Shown here one piece after another: positions 1 to 8,994 of a stretch of 32,458 nucleotides of DNA. The position numbers were made by a program, and so were the translations under genes. The notes beneath the pieces were generated by a model. It was not told the DNA's origin. It worked only from the letters and a program-made list of their open reading frames with translations, and ran no database searches. The DNA is from an uncultured Clostridium sp. Lineage in GTDB: Bacteria > Bacillota > Clostridia > Clostridiales > Clostridiaceae. Positions within the stretch are counted from its first letter, which is position 1, and each line of letters starts with the position of its first letter. The stretch spans positions 1 to 32,458 of the forward strand of contig NZ_CAAGHK010000037.1 of assembly GCF_900769625.1 (NCBI RefSeq). Reading direction: 5' to 3'.

Positions 1-1
1 A

Positions 2-76
2 CTACAATCTGCAAAAAATATTATAACAATTAAAGATGCTATTAATTACTTTGCTTCGCAAGACGAAGTCAGCTAA
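2..76 (+). CDS. C-terminal end of an acyl-carrier-protein-like protein (partial)
   Basis: The frame is open from the left edge of the window and ends with TAA at 74-76, giving the last 24 residues of a protein. The visible tail contains AKNIITIKDAINYF, which resembles the last helix of acyl or peptidyl carrier proteins (Bacillus subtilis AcpA-type tail, KIATVGDAVNYI). The serine that would carry phosphopantetheine lies outside the window, so the assignment rests on tail similarity only. The Fur-controlled iron importer follows after about 110 bases with its own promoter. It could be a free-standing carrier protein or the end of a larger enzyme. Confidence 0.45.
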   Translation, partial: LQSAKNIITIKDAINYFASQDEVS

Positions 77-81
77 ATTTA

Positions 82-131
82 TTGTAAAGTGGTGTTATTA
101 AATGTATTTTATGATAATGATTATCATTATT
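82..131 (+). promoter_or_regulatory. Promoter with overlapping Fur box before the iron importer
   Basis: Positions 113-131 read GATAATGATTATCATTATT, matching the 19-base Fur consensus GATAATGATAATCATTATC at all but two positions. A plausible promoter lies just upstream: -35 TTGTAA at 82-87, a 17-base spacer and -10 TATTTT at 105-110. The Fur box would then cover the transcription start, the usual arrangement for repression by iron-loaded Fur. The box match is seen directly; the promoter hexamers are weaker and inferred. Confidence 0.85.
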
Positions 132-187
132 TTAAGCTTTATTAGTTTTACAAATGAAAATACATTAATTTATTTGAAGGAGATAAA

Positions 188-1270
188 ATGAATCAAAGAA
201 AAAAAATCAAAAATCAAGACTTATTAGATATTAAAGAATACAGAGGATTCTATAATAATATGATTCGTGGAAAAATAGCTATTTCGCTTTCTATATTATT
301 CTGCTTGTTAGGACTATTAATATTAGATATAGCAACCGGGCCTGCAAGTATTTCATTTAGCAAAGTAATTTCTACTATTCTTTCTCCCAATAATCATTCA
401 GAACAGATTGTTCAAATTATATGGCAGATAAGATTACCTATAGCTGTAATGGCAGTTCTGGTAGGAGCATCACTTGGAGTTGCTGGTTCAGAAATGCAGA
501 CTATATTGGATAATCCATTAGCCAGTCCCTACACATTAGGAATTTCATCAGCTGCTTCTTTTGGAGCTGCACTTGGAATACTAATGGAAGGCAAATCAAT
601 AATTCCTGTAAATGAGTACCTTATAATTCCAATGAATGCTTTCATATTTTCCATGATTGCATGCTTTTTTGTCTATGCAATAGCAAAATTGAAAAGTGGT
701 GCCTCAAGCATAATTGTATTGGCAGGTGTAGCTGTTAATCTATTGTTTAACTCATTAGTTTCATTTTTGCAATATTCTGCAGCAGATACACAGCTTTCAT
801 CAATTGTATTCTGGATGTTTGGAAGTTTACAAAGCGCTACATGGACAAAAGTTTTAATTCTGGCTATGGTTTTATGCATAACAATCCCTATATTTATTAT
901 TGATTCTTGGAAACTTACAGCGTTAAAACTTGGTGATGCAAGAGCAAAAAGCATGGGAATTGATGTTGAAAAACTTAGATTAAAAACTCTAATACTTGTT
1001 TCATTTATCACAGCTGTATCAGTTTGTTTTGTTGGAACAATTGGATTTATCGGACTTGCTGCTCCACATATTGCACGTTCTTTTGTTGGAGAGGATCAAA
1101 GATTCTATATGCCTGCATCAGCATTAGCAGGAGCACTAATATTATCTTTTTCATCAGTACTGAGCAAAAATTTAATTCCAGGAACTATATTCCCTGTTGG
1201 AATCACAACATCATTTATAGGAATTCCATTCCTACTGTCTATTATTTTGAGAGAAAGGAAAGTTTACTAA
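188..1270 (+). CDS. Iron/siderophore ABC transporter, FecCD-family permease
   Basis: The product is 360 residues, the usual length for FecCD permeases (PF01032), with about nine to ten hydrophobic segments after a short charged N-terminus. A family hallmark near residues 95-125 is visible (GSEMQTILDNPLASPYTLGI), and GFIGLAAPHIAR near residues 282-293 matches the conserved loop that contacts the ATPase. It would form the membrane channel, probably as a homodimer, for import of ferric siderophore, haem or a related corrinoid-type ligand. The start is fixed by GAAGGAG at 176-182. The ATPase gene starts on the base after its stop codon, so the two are translationally linked. The Fur box upstream favours an iron substrate over cobalamin. 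Confidence 0.95.
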   Translation: MNQRKKIKNQDLLDIKEYRGFYNNMIRGKIAISLSILFCLLGLLILDIATGPASISFSKVISTILSPNNHSEQIVQIIWQIRLPIAVMAVLVGASLGVAGSEMQTILDNPLASPYTLGISSAASFGAALGILMEGKSIIPVNEYLIIPMNAFIFSMIACFFVYAIAKLKSGASSIIVLAGVAVNLLFNSLVSFLQYSAADTQLSSIVFWMFGSLQSATWTKVLILAMVLCITIPIFIIDSWKLTALKLGDARAKSMGIDVEKLRLKTLILVSFITAVSVCFVGTIGFIGLAAPHIARSFVGEDQRFYMPASALAGALILSFSSVLSKNLIPGTIFPVGITTSFIGIPFLLSIILRERKVY

Positions 1271-2041
1271 ATGAATTTAAAAATAGAAAATTTAAGTATA
1301 GGTTACGGCAATAAAACTATATTATCAAATGTTAATTTAGTTTTGAAACCTAAAATTATAGCAGTTATAGGTCCAAACGGTGCTGGTAAATCAACACTTA
1401 TAAAATCTATAGCTGGAATTAATAAATTAAAAGAAGGAATAATTACTTTTAATGACAGGAAAATTGATAAAAACTATAAAGAGTTTTATTCAAAATATCT
1501 TGGTTATTTTCCTCAGTTTTTACCTGCAAATTCAGTTTTAACAGTATTTGAAGTAATATTACTTGGGATGATTGACTCATTATCTCTTAGAGTCAGTGAT
1601 GAAGAACTTGTAAAAGTAATGTCCATAATGAAACAGCTCGGTATATCTGAACTGGCAAAAAAATGTATGAATGAATTAAGCGGTGGCCAGCAGCAGATGG
1701 TGTCTTTAGCTCAGGCAATCATTAAAGACCCTAAAGTTCTTCTTTTAGATGAACCTCTTAATAATCTTGATATATACAGACAATTTGAAATATTGGATAT
1801 TATCAAAAATATAACTTATAAAAATGAGATTATTACAGTAATTGCAATCCACGATTTAAACTTAGCTGCCAGATATGCAGATGAAATTGTAGTTATCCAT
1901 GATGGAAAAGTATATGGCAGGGGAACTCCTAAAGAAGTGCTGACAAAAGAACTTCTTAGAGAAGTATATAAAGTTGATGCTCAAATTAACATTGACGATA
2001 ATGATATACCTTCTGTCAATCCTATCGGAATGGTTAAATAA
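1271..2041 (+). CDS. Iron/siderophore ABC transporter, ATP-binding protein
   Basis: The product is 256 residues, typical of FepC/FhuC-like ATPases. Visible motifs are Walker A GPNGAGKST (34-42), signature LSGGQQQ (near 136-142), Walker B VLLLDEP (near 156-162) and the switch histidine in AIHDLN (near 193). It powers import through the permease encoded just upstream and acts at the inner face of the membrane. Start and preceding stop are directly adjacent (TAA then ATG), with a purine-rich GAGAGAAAGGAAAG stretch inside the end of the permease gene serving as ribosome binding site. All catalytic motifs are intact. Confidence 0.95.
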   Translation: MNLKIENLSIGYGNKTILSNVNLVLKPKIIAVIGPNGAGKSTLIKSIAGINKLKEGIITFNDRKIDKNYKEFYSKYLGYFPQFLPANSVLTVFEVILLGMIDSLSLRVSDEELVKVMSIMKQLGISELAKKCMNELSGGQQQMVSLAQAIIKDPKVLLLDEPLNNLDIYRQFEILDIIKNITYKNEIITVIAIHDLNLAARYADEIVVIHDGKVYGRGTPKEVLTKELLREVYKVDAQINIDDNDIPSVNPIGMVK

Positions 2042-2091
2042 AATTATTTTCAATTATTAGTTGAAATACATATTTATAAGGAGAAATACAA

Positions 2092-3261
2092 ATGATAAAA
2101 AGAAAAAAAGATATTTTAAAAATATGTACTCTGTTATTAACAGGGTCACTATTTCTTACTGGATGTTCAAACATTAGTGCAGGCAAGAATAGTTCAAATA
2201 GTAAAAGTGATAAAATAACAATTACTGATTCAGTTGGACGAGAAGTCACTTTAGAAAATGATATCGATAGAATTGTTCTTGTTAGAAGCAGAGATATTTT
2301 TGAACTTGAAGTTTTGCTTGGTGAAGAAATGCCTGATAAAATTGTAGGATGGAGTGATGACCTGCAGACACATGATGCAGATACATATAAAAAAGTCATT
2401 GAAACATTCCCAGAAATGGCTTCTAAACCAAGCATAGGTAACAATGCAAATGATACTATAAGCGCTGAAGCTGTTTTAGCATTAGAACCAGATTTAGTAT
2501 TAATGAATGCTTCTATGGCACAAGGCAATTATGATTATGCTGAAAAATTAGAAGAAGCAAATTTACCAATTGTATATTTAGATTCAGTAAGTGATCCACT
2601 ATCATCACCACAAGAAAGTATAGCACTTTTAGGTAAAATTCTAGGAAAGCAAGAAAAAGCTGATGAACTAGTAAATTATATGAATGAACAAGTTAATACT
2701 GTTATGTCTCGTTTAGAAAATATAGAGGAAAATAGCGTAAGTGCATATATGGAAATAGGAAATGGCGGACCTTCAAAAATTGCTAATACCTTTGGAAGTG
2801 CACCAGAAACACCAGATAAATTTACAAGCTGGGGTGTTATTTTAGATGCATTAAAAGTTAATAATATTGCTGAAGGTGTAAGTAAATCATCACCATTAAA
2901 TTCAGAATATATTTTAGAACAAGACCCTGATGTAATAGTAATAACAGGTCAGGGATGGGAAAAATCTGGGACAATGAAAATGGGTTATTATGCAGATGCA
3001 GCTGATTCACAGAAAATATTAAAATCATTCACTACACGTACAGGATGGAATACTCTTTCTGCTGTAAAAAACAATCAAGTTTACAGCCTTTACCATGGAT
3101 TCCCTCCACATGTATTTGCCTTTGCAGGTGTTCAGGGACTTGCTAAAGCATTTTATCCAGATGTATTTGAAGATTTAAATCCAACTGAAAATTTAAAAAA
3201 GTTCTATGATAAATTCATGCCGGAAGAGTTTTCTGGAGAATGGTTTATGCAGCTTCAATAA
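2092..3261 (+). CDS. Iron/siderophore-binding lipoprotein of the ABC transporter
   Basis: The product is 389 residues. It has a lipoprotein signal with lipobox LTGC (Cys25), a short Ser/Lys linker, then a TroA-like two-lobed substrate-binding fold (PF01497): ITITDSVGREVTL opens the domain, and EAVLALEPDLVLMN and DPDVIVITGQGW are the paired strand-turn signatures of the two lobes. It would capture the iron ligand outside the membrane and deliver it to the permease. It lies 50 bases after the ATPase stop, with AAGGAG upstream of the start, and completes a three-gene operon. At 389 residues it is somewhat longer than many FhuD/BtuF relatives. The exact ligand cannot be told from sequence. Confidence 0.93.
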   Translation: MIKRKKDILKICTLLLTGSLFLTGCSNISAGKNSSNSKSDKITITDSVGREVTLENDIDRIVLVRSRDIFELEVLLGEEMPDKIVGWSDDLQTHDADTYKKVIETFPEMASKPSIGNNANDTISAEAVLALEPDLVLMNASMAQGNYDYAEKLEEANLPIVYLDSVSDPLSSPQESIALLGKILGKQEKADELVNYMNEQVNTVMSRLENIEENSVSAYMEIGNGGPSKIANTFGSAPETPDKFTSWGVILDALKVNNIAEGVSKSSPLNSEYILEQDPDVIVITGQGWEKSGTMKMGYYADAADSQKILKSFTTRTGWNTLSAVKNNQVYSLYHGFPPHVFAFAGVQGLAKAFYPDVFEDLNPTENLKKFYDKFMPEEFSGEWFMQLQ

Positions 3262-3276
3262 ATATAATATATAATA

Positions 3277-3320
3277 AAAAATATTACTGAAAATGAACAT
3301 TTTCAGTAATATTTTTATTT
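3277..3320. terminator. Bidirectional rho-independent terminator
   Basis: A perfect 19-base inverted repeat (3277-3295 and 3298-3316) with a two-base loop lies between the convergent importer operon and chemotaxis gene. T-rich sequence follows on the + strand (to 3320) and, read on the - strand, a run of T follows the other arm. It therefore can stop transcription from both sides. Confidence 0.9.
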
Positions 3321-3357
3321 TACACAATATATGCTGTAATTAACAATGTAATTATAT

Positions 3358-5367
3358 TTATTTTAACTTAAAATATTCAATAAGCTCCTTCAATTTAACA
3401 GCATGAGACATTAATTCTTCACTAACAGCCTGGCTCTCTTGCGAAGTACACAGATTCTTTTCTAGAATATCAGATATTTGATTTGTACCAAGTACAAGTT
3501 CTTCAAGAGCCCCCTTCTGACTTTCACTATTTTCAAGAATATTTTGAGTGATTTGAGCACTATGTTCAATAGAATTAGTAATACTATTAAACGACTTTGA
3601 TGTATTGTCCACAACTTCTTGACCGTGCTTAACTTTATCAAGTGTATCTTTAATTATGTTTTCAATCTCCCTTACTGTTTCTGCACTTCTTTCAGCAAGA
3701 TGTCCGACTTCTTCAGCAACTACTGCAAATCCTCTTCCCGCTTCTCCTGCTCTTTGTGCTTCTATCATTGCATTTAATGCTAATAAGTTAATCTGAGATG
3801 CTATATCATCTATAATCTTTATAATAGACGATATATTCTTGCTAGATTCACTTATCTCATCCATAGATATAAGCATTTCATTTATAGCATCTGCTCCATG
3901 AACAGCATTTTGTTTAGTCTCCTTTGATATTTCTCCAGTCTGCTCTATTTGTTTTATACTTACTATAATATTATTTGATATTTCTTCTATTGAAGCTAAA
4001 AACTCTTCTATTATACTCGATTGATGCGTTGCTGAATCAGCTATGTTATTAGATACATTTTCTATGTCATTTGCTCCAATCTTTAATTCCTCAGCTGAGC
4101 TGCTGATGCTATTTAAAGTAGCATTTAACTTATCGCTTATAAACATCATAGACTGCTTGATAGCATAAAAATCACCAACGTACTCTAACTGTGGTTCTGC
4201 AGTAAAGTCACCTTTTGCAAACTCTCCTAAAACAGATGAAATTTCAATAATATAACTGTTTAATGTTTCTGCAACATTATCAACTATATCAGTCATTTCT
4301 ATTACTTCTTTACTATTTTTCTCAATATCACTTGAGTCAATTTTTAAGTTTCCTCTGCTGAATTCCTGTAATAATTTACTTGTTTTTTCTATAGGCGTAA
4401 CATACTTTTCAGAAAACTTATAAATAAAGAATCCGCTGAATATAATAGAAATTATCATTATTAAAATATCCAATATAATTTCTGCAATCATCTGTTTAAT
4501 CATTATCTTCTTTGGATAATTGAATATCATATTTAAATTTCCATAATCTAATGGTTCTAAAACACTATATGTTTTATTTCCTCTAATATCTTTACTCTGA
4601 CTAATTTGTCCACTTTGTGATGTTAGCATTTCACTATAATCAACTGACAAATCTGAAAGCTTAAATATTTTCTCATCAGTTGGAGCAAGCTCATCATTTG
4701 GATGCAGTATTATCTGCTCATTTTTATCTATAACAAATGCATAGCTTCCATCTTCAAGGGATAAATCTGAAATCATATCTTTTAATGTTTCCATTGTAAC
4801 ATCTATACCTACAACCCCTACTGTAGTTCCATCTGCCTTTATGCTTTTAGATATACTTATCACTGTTTCCTTAGTCATTGCATCTACATATGGTTCGCTT
4901 ATATAAAAGTCATTTGATTTCACAGCCTCGGTATACCATACTCTTTCTGTAGCAATATAATCTGCTTCAGGTATCCATCCGCTTACATTTACAAGTTCTG
5001 ATTTTTCATTTGAAAAATATATATTTAATAATTCATTGTCAGCCTTATATTCTTCATTAAAATATGCTAGAATATCATTTTCTTTAGGATTTTCATATAA
5101 TTTTAATAATCTAATATCTTTTTCTAATAAGTCTAATATATTTATTTTCTCATAAAACCAGGAATTAAAATTGTCTCTGCTCATAGATGCTGTATTTACA
5201 AGATAACTTTTTGATTCCTTTTTTATACTGCTGTTAATTTTAAAAATATTAATAGCAGTAATAATACCTGTAGATAAAATTATTATTACTGCAACATATC
5301 TAAGTATTAATGACCTTAGACTATTATTCATTACCCAAAATTTGTTATTAATTTTTATTTTCTGCAT
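3358..5367 (-). CDS. Methyl-accepting chemotaxis protein with extracellular Cache-type sensor
   Basis: The product is 669 residues. A transmembrane helix (about 19-41) is followed by an extracellular region of about 240 residues resembling dCache_1 (WYTEAVKSNDFYISEPYVDA, then VVGIDVTMETL). A second helix (about 290-312), a HAMP linker and a long cytoplasmic coiled coil come next. The signalling hairpin tip is clear (INLLALNAMIEAQRAGEAG, then FAVVAEEVGHLAE). It would sense a small molecule outside the cell and control CheA/CheW. The tip reads NAMIEAQRAGE rather than the commoner NAAIEAARAGE, a conservative variant. AGGAG precedes the start. The gene stands alone behind a long upstream region with a Spo0A-box-like sequence. 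Confidence 0.95.
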   Translation of the reverse strand: MQKIKINNKFWVMNNSLRSLILRYVAVIIILSTGIITAINIFKINSSIKKESKSYLVNTASMSRDNFNSWFYEKINILDLLEKDIRLLKLYENPKENDILAYFNEEYKADNELLNIYFSNEKSELVNVSGWIPEADYIATERVWYTEAVKSNDFYISEPYVDAMTKETVISISKSIKADGTTVGVVGIDVTMETLKDMISDLSLEDGSYAFVIDKNEQIILHPNDELAPTDEKIFKLSDLSVDYSEMLTSQSGQISQSKDIRGNKTYSVLEPLDYGNLNMIFNYPKKIMIKQMIAEIILDILIMIISIIFSGFFIYKFSEKYVTPIEKTSKLLQEFSRGNLKIDSSDIEKNSKEVIEMTDIVDNVAETLNSYIIEISSVLGEFAKGDFTAEPQLEYVGDFYAIKQSMMFISDKLNATLNSISSSAEELKIGANDIENVSNNIADSATHQSSIIEEFLASIEEISNNIIVSIKQIEQTGEISKETKQNAVHGADAINEMLISMDEISESSKNISSIIKIIDDIASQINLLALNAMIEAQRAGEAGRGFAVVAEEVGHLAERSAETVREIENIIKDTLDKVKHGQEVVDNTSKSFNSITNSIEHSAQITQNILENSESQKGALEELVLGTNQISDILEKNLCTSQESQAVSEELMSHAVKLKELIEYFKLK

Positions 5368-5494
5368 TACTCTCTCCTTCTCAAATTTATATTCTCAAAA
5401 TATATGATTAATATTTTTTAACTTATAATGTTTGTCCTAAAGCTCCTTTTACTCTTAATTTTAATATTCCAAAGCAGAACATATTTCACACTTA

Positions 5495-5501
5495 TTCGAC
5501 A
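5495..5501 (-). promoter_or_regulatory. Spo0A-box-like site upstream of the chemotaxis gene
   Basis: On the - strand the sequence reads TTTTGTCGAAT, containing the 0A-box core TGTCGAA, about 128 bases before the chemotaxis gene start. The 443-base gap 5368-5810 otherwise holds AT-rich sequence with no convincing small gene, no clear sigma-A or sigma-28 promoter, and two hairpins near its right end. Assignment as a Spo0A site is inference from the core motif. Confidence 0.35.
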
Positions 5502-5696
5502 AAATAATACCCATGATATAGAATCATAAAATAAACTACTCACGTTGTCTAGTAGTCCCGCATATTTTTTATAATCTTTCATTATAATTCCTTTTAAATT
5601 AACATTTTACTAATTAATAATTGCTTACATTTATAAATATTTGTTGTTTTTTACACTTATTAAATGCAGGAATTTATTTTATTGTAAAATAAATAA

Positions 5697-5730
5697 ACTC
5701 ATAACAATCCACGTCTGGATTGTTATGAGT
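5697..5730 (-). terminator. Perfect hairpin, probable terminator after the HD-GYP gene
   Basis: Arms of 15 bases (5697-5711 and 5716-5730) pair perfectly around the four-base loop CGTC. Read on the - strand, T-rich sequence (GTTTATTTATTTT) follows, as expected for a terminator of the gene ending at 5811. There is no T run in the + direction. Confidence 0.7.
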
Positions 5731-5744
5731 CCTAATACAAGAAA

Positions 5745-5779
5745 CAAAGATATTTACAGAGTTTCAGTAAATATCTTTG
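5745..5779 (-). terminator. Second hairpin after the HD-GYP gene
   Basis: Arms of 13 bases (5745-5757 and 5767-5779) pair perfectly around a nine-base loop, 32 bases after the HD-GYP stop codon. A short T-rich stretch (TTTCTTGT) follows on the - strand. Together with the hairpin at 5697-5730 it forms a tandem pair; this one may be a terminator or an RNA 3'-end stabiliser. Confidence 0.5.
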
Positions 5780-5810
5780 CACAAAATATAAATTAAGTTT
5801 TTATAGAAAA

Positions 5811-6899
5811 TTAATCCAAATAATATAGAATTTCAACAATTGCTACATCTAATTTTTCTGCTAAATTTATACACTTATTAATCGTAGTTATATTATTACT
5901 CTTTATTATTTTTACAATAGGTCTTAATGGTATCCCTTGAATTGTTCCCATAACTACTGCTACATCATTATTGCTTAATCTTACAATAGTACCTTGTAAA
6001 AATGGCATTGTATTATTAAATAACACCTTGATAATTTCAAAGTCAAATGAAGATTCAACTTTACTCATTATTAATTCAATAACATTATTAGGCAGATTAT
6101 CTTCATGCATATATTCACTAGAAATTAAATTATCATAAAAGTTTACAAGAGCAATTATTTTAGTAAACTCATCTAAATATTTTCCTTTTAACTGCTGTGG
6201 ATAACCACTTCCATCAATATTTTCATGATGATTTAAAATTGGTACCTTAACCACAGTACTTATGTTTACATATTTAGATAAATAATCGTACCCTAATCTA
6301 CAGTGTTTCTTTACAATTTCTTCTTCTTCTTTAGTTATATCTCTTTCCTTATCTAAAATATCTTTTGGAATAAATATCTTTCCTATGTCATGGAGCAGAG
6401 CAGCCAGACCAAGTTGCAGAAGCTTCTTTCTATTAAAATTAAATTTAATACCAATAATTATAGATACTATAGCCACATTTACTGAATGTGAGTATCTTGA
6501 ATTTTCCTTGTTTCTTATGTCAATCTGCTCAATTACCTGTACTTTATGCGATAATAATTCATCAATAATTTCATTTAATGTATTTTCAAGTTTATCAACA
6601 TTTTCTAATCTAACTACCTCATACCTTTTATTAAGTTCTATTGCCATAAGCTCATATGCCATAGATTTCAGCTCTTTAACAGCTTTCATCCTTAATGCTG
6701 GGTTTACAACATCCTCTATATATTTGGGGCTGTATTCATCTAATATATATAATGATATAATGTTATGCTCTTTTAGTTTATCAAGAATCTCTTTATCTAT
6801 TTTTGTTCCTTTTGTAACTAAAATTCTAAAATCAGAACCATATACATCTGTCGCTGAAACAGAATCAATCTTTAAATGTCTGATAGGAATTCTTCTCAT
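5811..6899 (-). CDS. HD-GYP domain cyclic-di-GMP phosphodiesterase
   Basis: The product is 362 residues from the chosen start. The N-terminal part (about 1-55) resembles the small domain common before HD-GYP units (a KGTKIDKEILDKL type helix). The C-terminal half is an HD-GYP domain: HDIGK (H170, D171), then HHENIDGSGYP with GYP at 232-234. The metal-binding and GYP signatures are intact, so hydrolysis of cyclic di-GMP is expected. About 110 residues follow the GYP motif and contain a small PilZ-unlike beta region. An upstream in-frame ATG at 6932 lacks a ribosome binding site, whereas GAGAGG at 6910-6915 is correctly spaced for the ATG at 6899. It follows the kinase gene by 83 bases and is probably co-transcribed with it. 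Confidence 0.92.
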   Translation of the reverse strand: MRRIPIRHLKIDSVSATDVYGSDFRILVTKGTKIDKEILDKLKEHNIISLYILDEYSPKYIEDVVNPALRMKAVKELKSMAYELMAIELNKRYEVVRLENVDKLENTLNEIIDELLSHKVQVIEQIDIRNKENSRYSHSVNVAIVSIIIGIKFNFNRKKLLQLGLAALLHDIGKIFIPKDILDKERDITKEEEEIVKKHCRLGYDYLSKYVNISTVVKVPILNHHENIDGSGYPQQLKGKYLDEFTKIIALVNFYDNLISSEYMHEDNLPNNVIELIMSKVESSFDFEIIKVLFNNTMPFLQGTIVRLSNNDVAVVMGTIQGIPLRPIVKIIKSNNITTINKCINLAEKLDVAIVEILYYLD

Positions 6900-6982
6900 A
6901 AAATATAATCCTCTCTTTTTTCTTTTGTTCATTTTTTATCTAATATTCTGCAAAGTCATGATTTAACTGTTTATCTTAAAAC

Positions 6983-8701
6983 TTATATATATATATCTGA
7001 AAATTCAATATTACATTTTTCTATCATTTTGTTTTCATCTGACTTTCTAATATAAATATCTTGTCCATCTATAGTATGTATAGGTATACAAAATGTAAAA
7101 TGTGTATAATTTTCTATACTATCCACAAATATACTTCCATTATGCATTTCTACAAATTTCTTTGTAATAAATAATCCTAATCCACTGCCTTCACTTCTTC
7201 TTATGAATAAATTATCCAGCTGAGTGCTTTTTCCAAAAATGAATTCCTTATTATCTTCACCGATTGTTTCTCCGTAATTCCTAACCGATATAAACACTTT
7301 TTTTTCATTAAAATTAGTTTTGATATCAACATGTATATCACTATCTTCATTTGAAAATTTAATTGCATTTGATATGAGATTTAACATTATTTTTTCAATC
7401 TTATCAGAATCACAAGCTATTATTAATTCTTCTTCATCTGTATCAAAAATTATATTTCTCTTTCTCTCCTCCGCAAATTTCACAGAATACATAGTTATAT
7501 CTTCAATCATGCTTATAATATCCTGGTTTTTCATTTTTAATTCATAACAATTATTATTTATCTGTGCCACATCTATATTATTGTTCACTAAACGTAATAG
7601 CCTGTACGAATTTTCTTTTAAAGTATTTAGATATTTTTTGTGTCTGTCAATTAAATTTTTTATTTCACTATCAGATGACAAAAGCTGAATTGTTAATAGT
7701 ATTACATTTATTGGTGTTCTAAATTCATGTGATATATTATCAAAAAAATCTGTTTTTATATTTCCAAGTTCAATTATGTTTTCAAGTTCTTTCTTCTTTT
7801 CTTTAATAGATAATACTTGAACTTTATTTTCAATTTGTTTTAATATAATGCCTATTTTCGTAAATACTTCATCTAAAAATACTTCATCTATAGATATTAT
7901 TTCATCATTATTGTAATATATACATACCAATCCAAATAACTCATTTGCAAGTTTTACATGCTTAATTTTTAATTTATCTTCTTTATTATTTTTCTGTACC
8001 TCTATTATTTTTTCATATATGTCTGCATACCTATCTTCCACAAAATCATTTGAAATCAGGTTATTTTCTATTTCTTCATTTATAAATATATCCTGGTTTT
8101 CTTCAAAGCTCTTATTTTCTTTGTTTAAACTCAAATATAATGAAAATTTCTTTTCCTCTTTATTATATAAAAATGCTTCTATATCCTTGCACTTTATCGT
8201 CTTCTTAAGTGATTTTATAATAGATTCTAAAAACTGCCGGCTTTCCTGTTCAGTTTTACCTGAGCCTAAAAGATTCAACAGATTATCTTCTAATTCTAAT
8301 TGTATATTTTTTTCTAAACTTATTTCCTCTGCTATTCCACCTATAATCTGCCCTTTGTCAGTATGTCTTAATAATTTAAATTTATTTACTCTGAAATATC
8401 TGTCGTCATTATCTACATTAACATGTTCTTCATTATATATATGAATATCTTTATTTGATAATCTCTTATCTGTTTCTATACATAATTTAGCTGTATCACT
8501 ATCTCTTATTTCATAATCCGTTTTTCCAGCTATATCTTCTTTTGATAATCCAACACTTTCAGCAAATAATTTATTTGTATATATATGCCTGCCTTCAGAG
8601 TCCTTCAGCCATATTTGATAGGGAAGCATGTCTAATATTTCTTCTAAATCTTCTATTGTATATTCTCTGTTATTTTTATAAAGCCTTGTTGATTCTGCCA
8701 T
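6983..8701 (-). CDS. Orphan PAS-domain sensor histidine kinase
   Basis: The product is 572 residues and has no predicted membrane helix. A PAS domain (about 15-135) includes PYQIWLKDSEGRHIYTN. A central GAF-like region (about 150-300) is followed by HisKA with phospho-acceptor H325 (NISHEFRTPINVI) and a HATPase domain (N box NLISNAIKFSNE, G2 box EGSGLGLFITKKF). The G1 box, usually DxGxGI, reads NYGETIGE here and lacks the aspartate. No response regulator gene is adjacent. The kinase core resembles clostridial orphan kinases, several of which phosphorylate Spo0A directly; that target is inference. The ATG at 8701 is preferred over an upstream GTG because AAAGGGGTG is well spaced for it and overlaps the GTG. 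Confidence 0.9.
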   Translation of the reverse strand: MAESTRLYKNNREYTIEDLEEILDMLPYQIWLKDSEGRHIYTNKLFAESVGLSKEDIAGKTDYEIRDSDTAKLCIETDKRLSNKDIHIYNEEHVNVDNDDRYFRVNKFKLLRHTDKGQIIGGIAEEISLEKNIQLELEDNLLNLLGSGKTEQESRQFLESIIKSLKKTIKCKDIEAFLYNKEEKKFSLYLSLNKENKSFEENQDIFINEEIENNLISNDFVEDRYADIYEKIIEVQKNNKEDKLKIKHVKLANELFGLVCIYYNNDEIISIDEVFLDEVFTKIGIILKQIENKVQVLSIKEKKKELENIIELGNIKTDFFDNISHEFRTPINVILLTIQLLSSDSEIKNLIDRHKKYLNTLKENSYRLLRLVNNNIDVAQINNNCYELKMKNQDIISMIEDITMYSVKFAEERKRNIIFDTDEEELIIACDSDKIEKIMLNLISNAIKFSNEDSDIHVDIKTNFNEKKVFISVRNYGETIGEDNKEFIFGKSTQLDNLFIRRSEGSGLGLFITKKFVEMHNGSIFVDSIENYTHFTFCIPIHTIDGQDIYIRKSDENKMIEKCNIEFSDIYI

Positions 8702-8893
8702 TGAATTCACCCCTTTATATTATTTGTATTAAGGTTAAGCTTATTACTTCTTCCTTATATTTTAAAACATTAAAGATCAAAGTCTTCAAAAATACCAGCT
8801 ATTTTAACATAATCATTATCCCTTGATTATATAATACATTATTATATAAATTTATACAATATATATGTTTTTTCACCAATTGTACATGTTTTT

Positions 8894-8972
8894 AAAAAAA
8901 TATGCTATAATATCACTTTTTATTTAAATTTAATTAACTTATTTCTAAATAAAAATGTAAATTATAGCATAT
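8894..8972 (-). terminator. Long hairpin terminator after the 8995-9441 gene
   Basis: An outer perfect 12-base stem (8900-8911 with 8961-8972) encloses an inner stem of about 10 bases (8917-8926 with 8946-8955). On the - strand a run of seven T follows the outer stem (8893-8900). The position, just past the stop at 8995, fits a terminator. The rest of 8702-8994 is AT-rich upstream region of the kinase gene with no recognised site. Confidence 0.75.
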
Positions 8973-8994
8973 ATTTAAAAATTTAATATAAATT

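Noticed and set aside
5368..5700. Possible c-di-GMP riboswitch before the chemotaxis gene
   Set aside because: The conserved GEMM elements were not found on the - strand of this gap, although genes of this type are often under such control in clostridia.
6385..6966. Long open frame on the + strand opposite the HD-GYP gene
   Set aside because: It is Ser/Ile/Leu/Phe-rich, as expected for the complement of an AT-rich gene, has no ribosome binding site and no family motif. Similar frames at 7320-8826, 9828-10427, 14841-15164, 22757-23242, 25234-25593 and 26810-27562 were rejected for the same reason.
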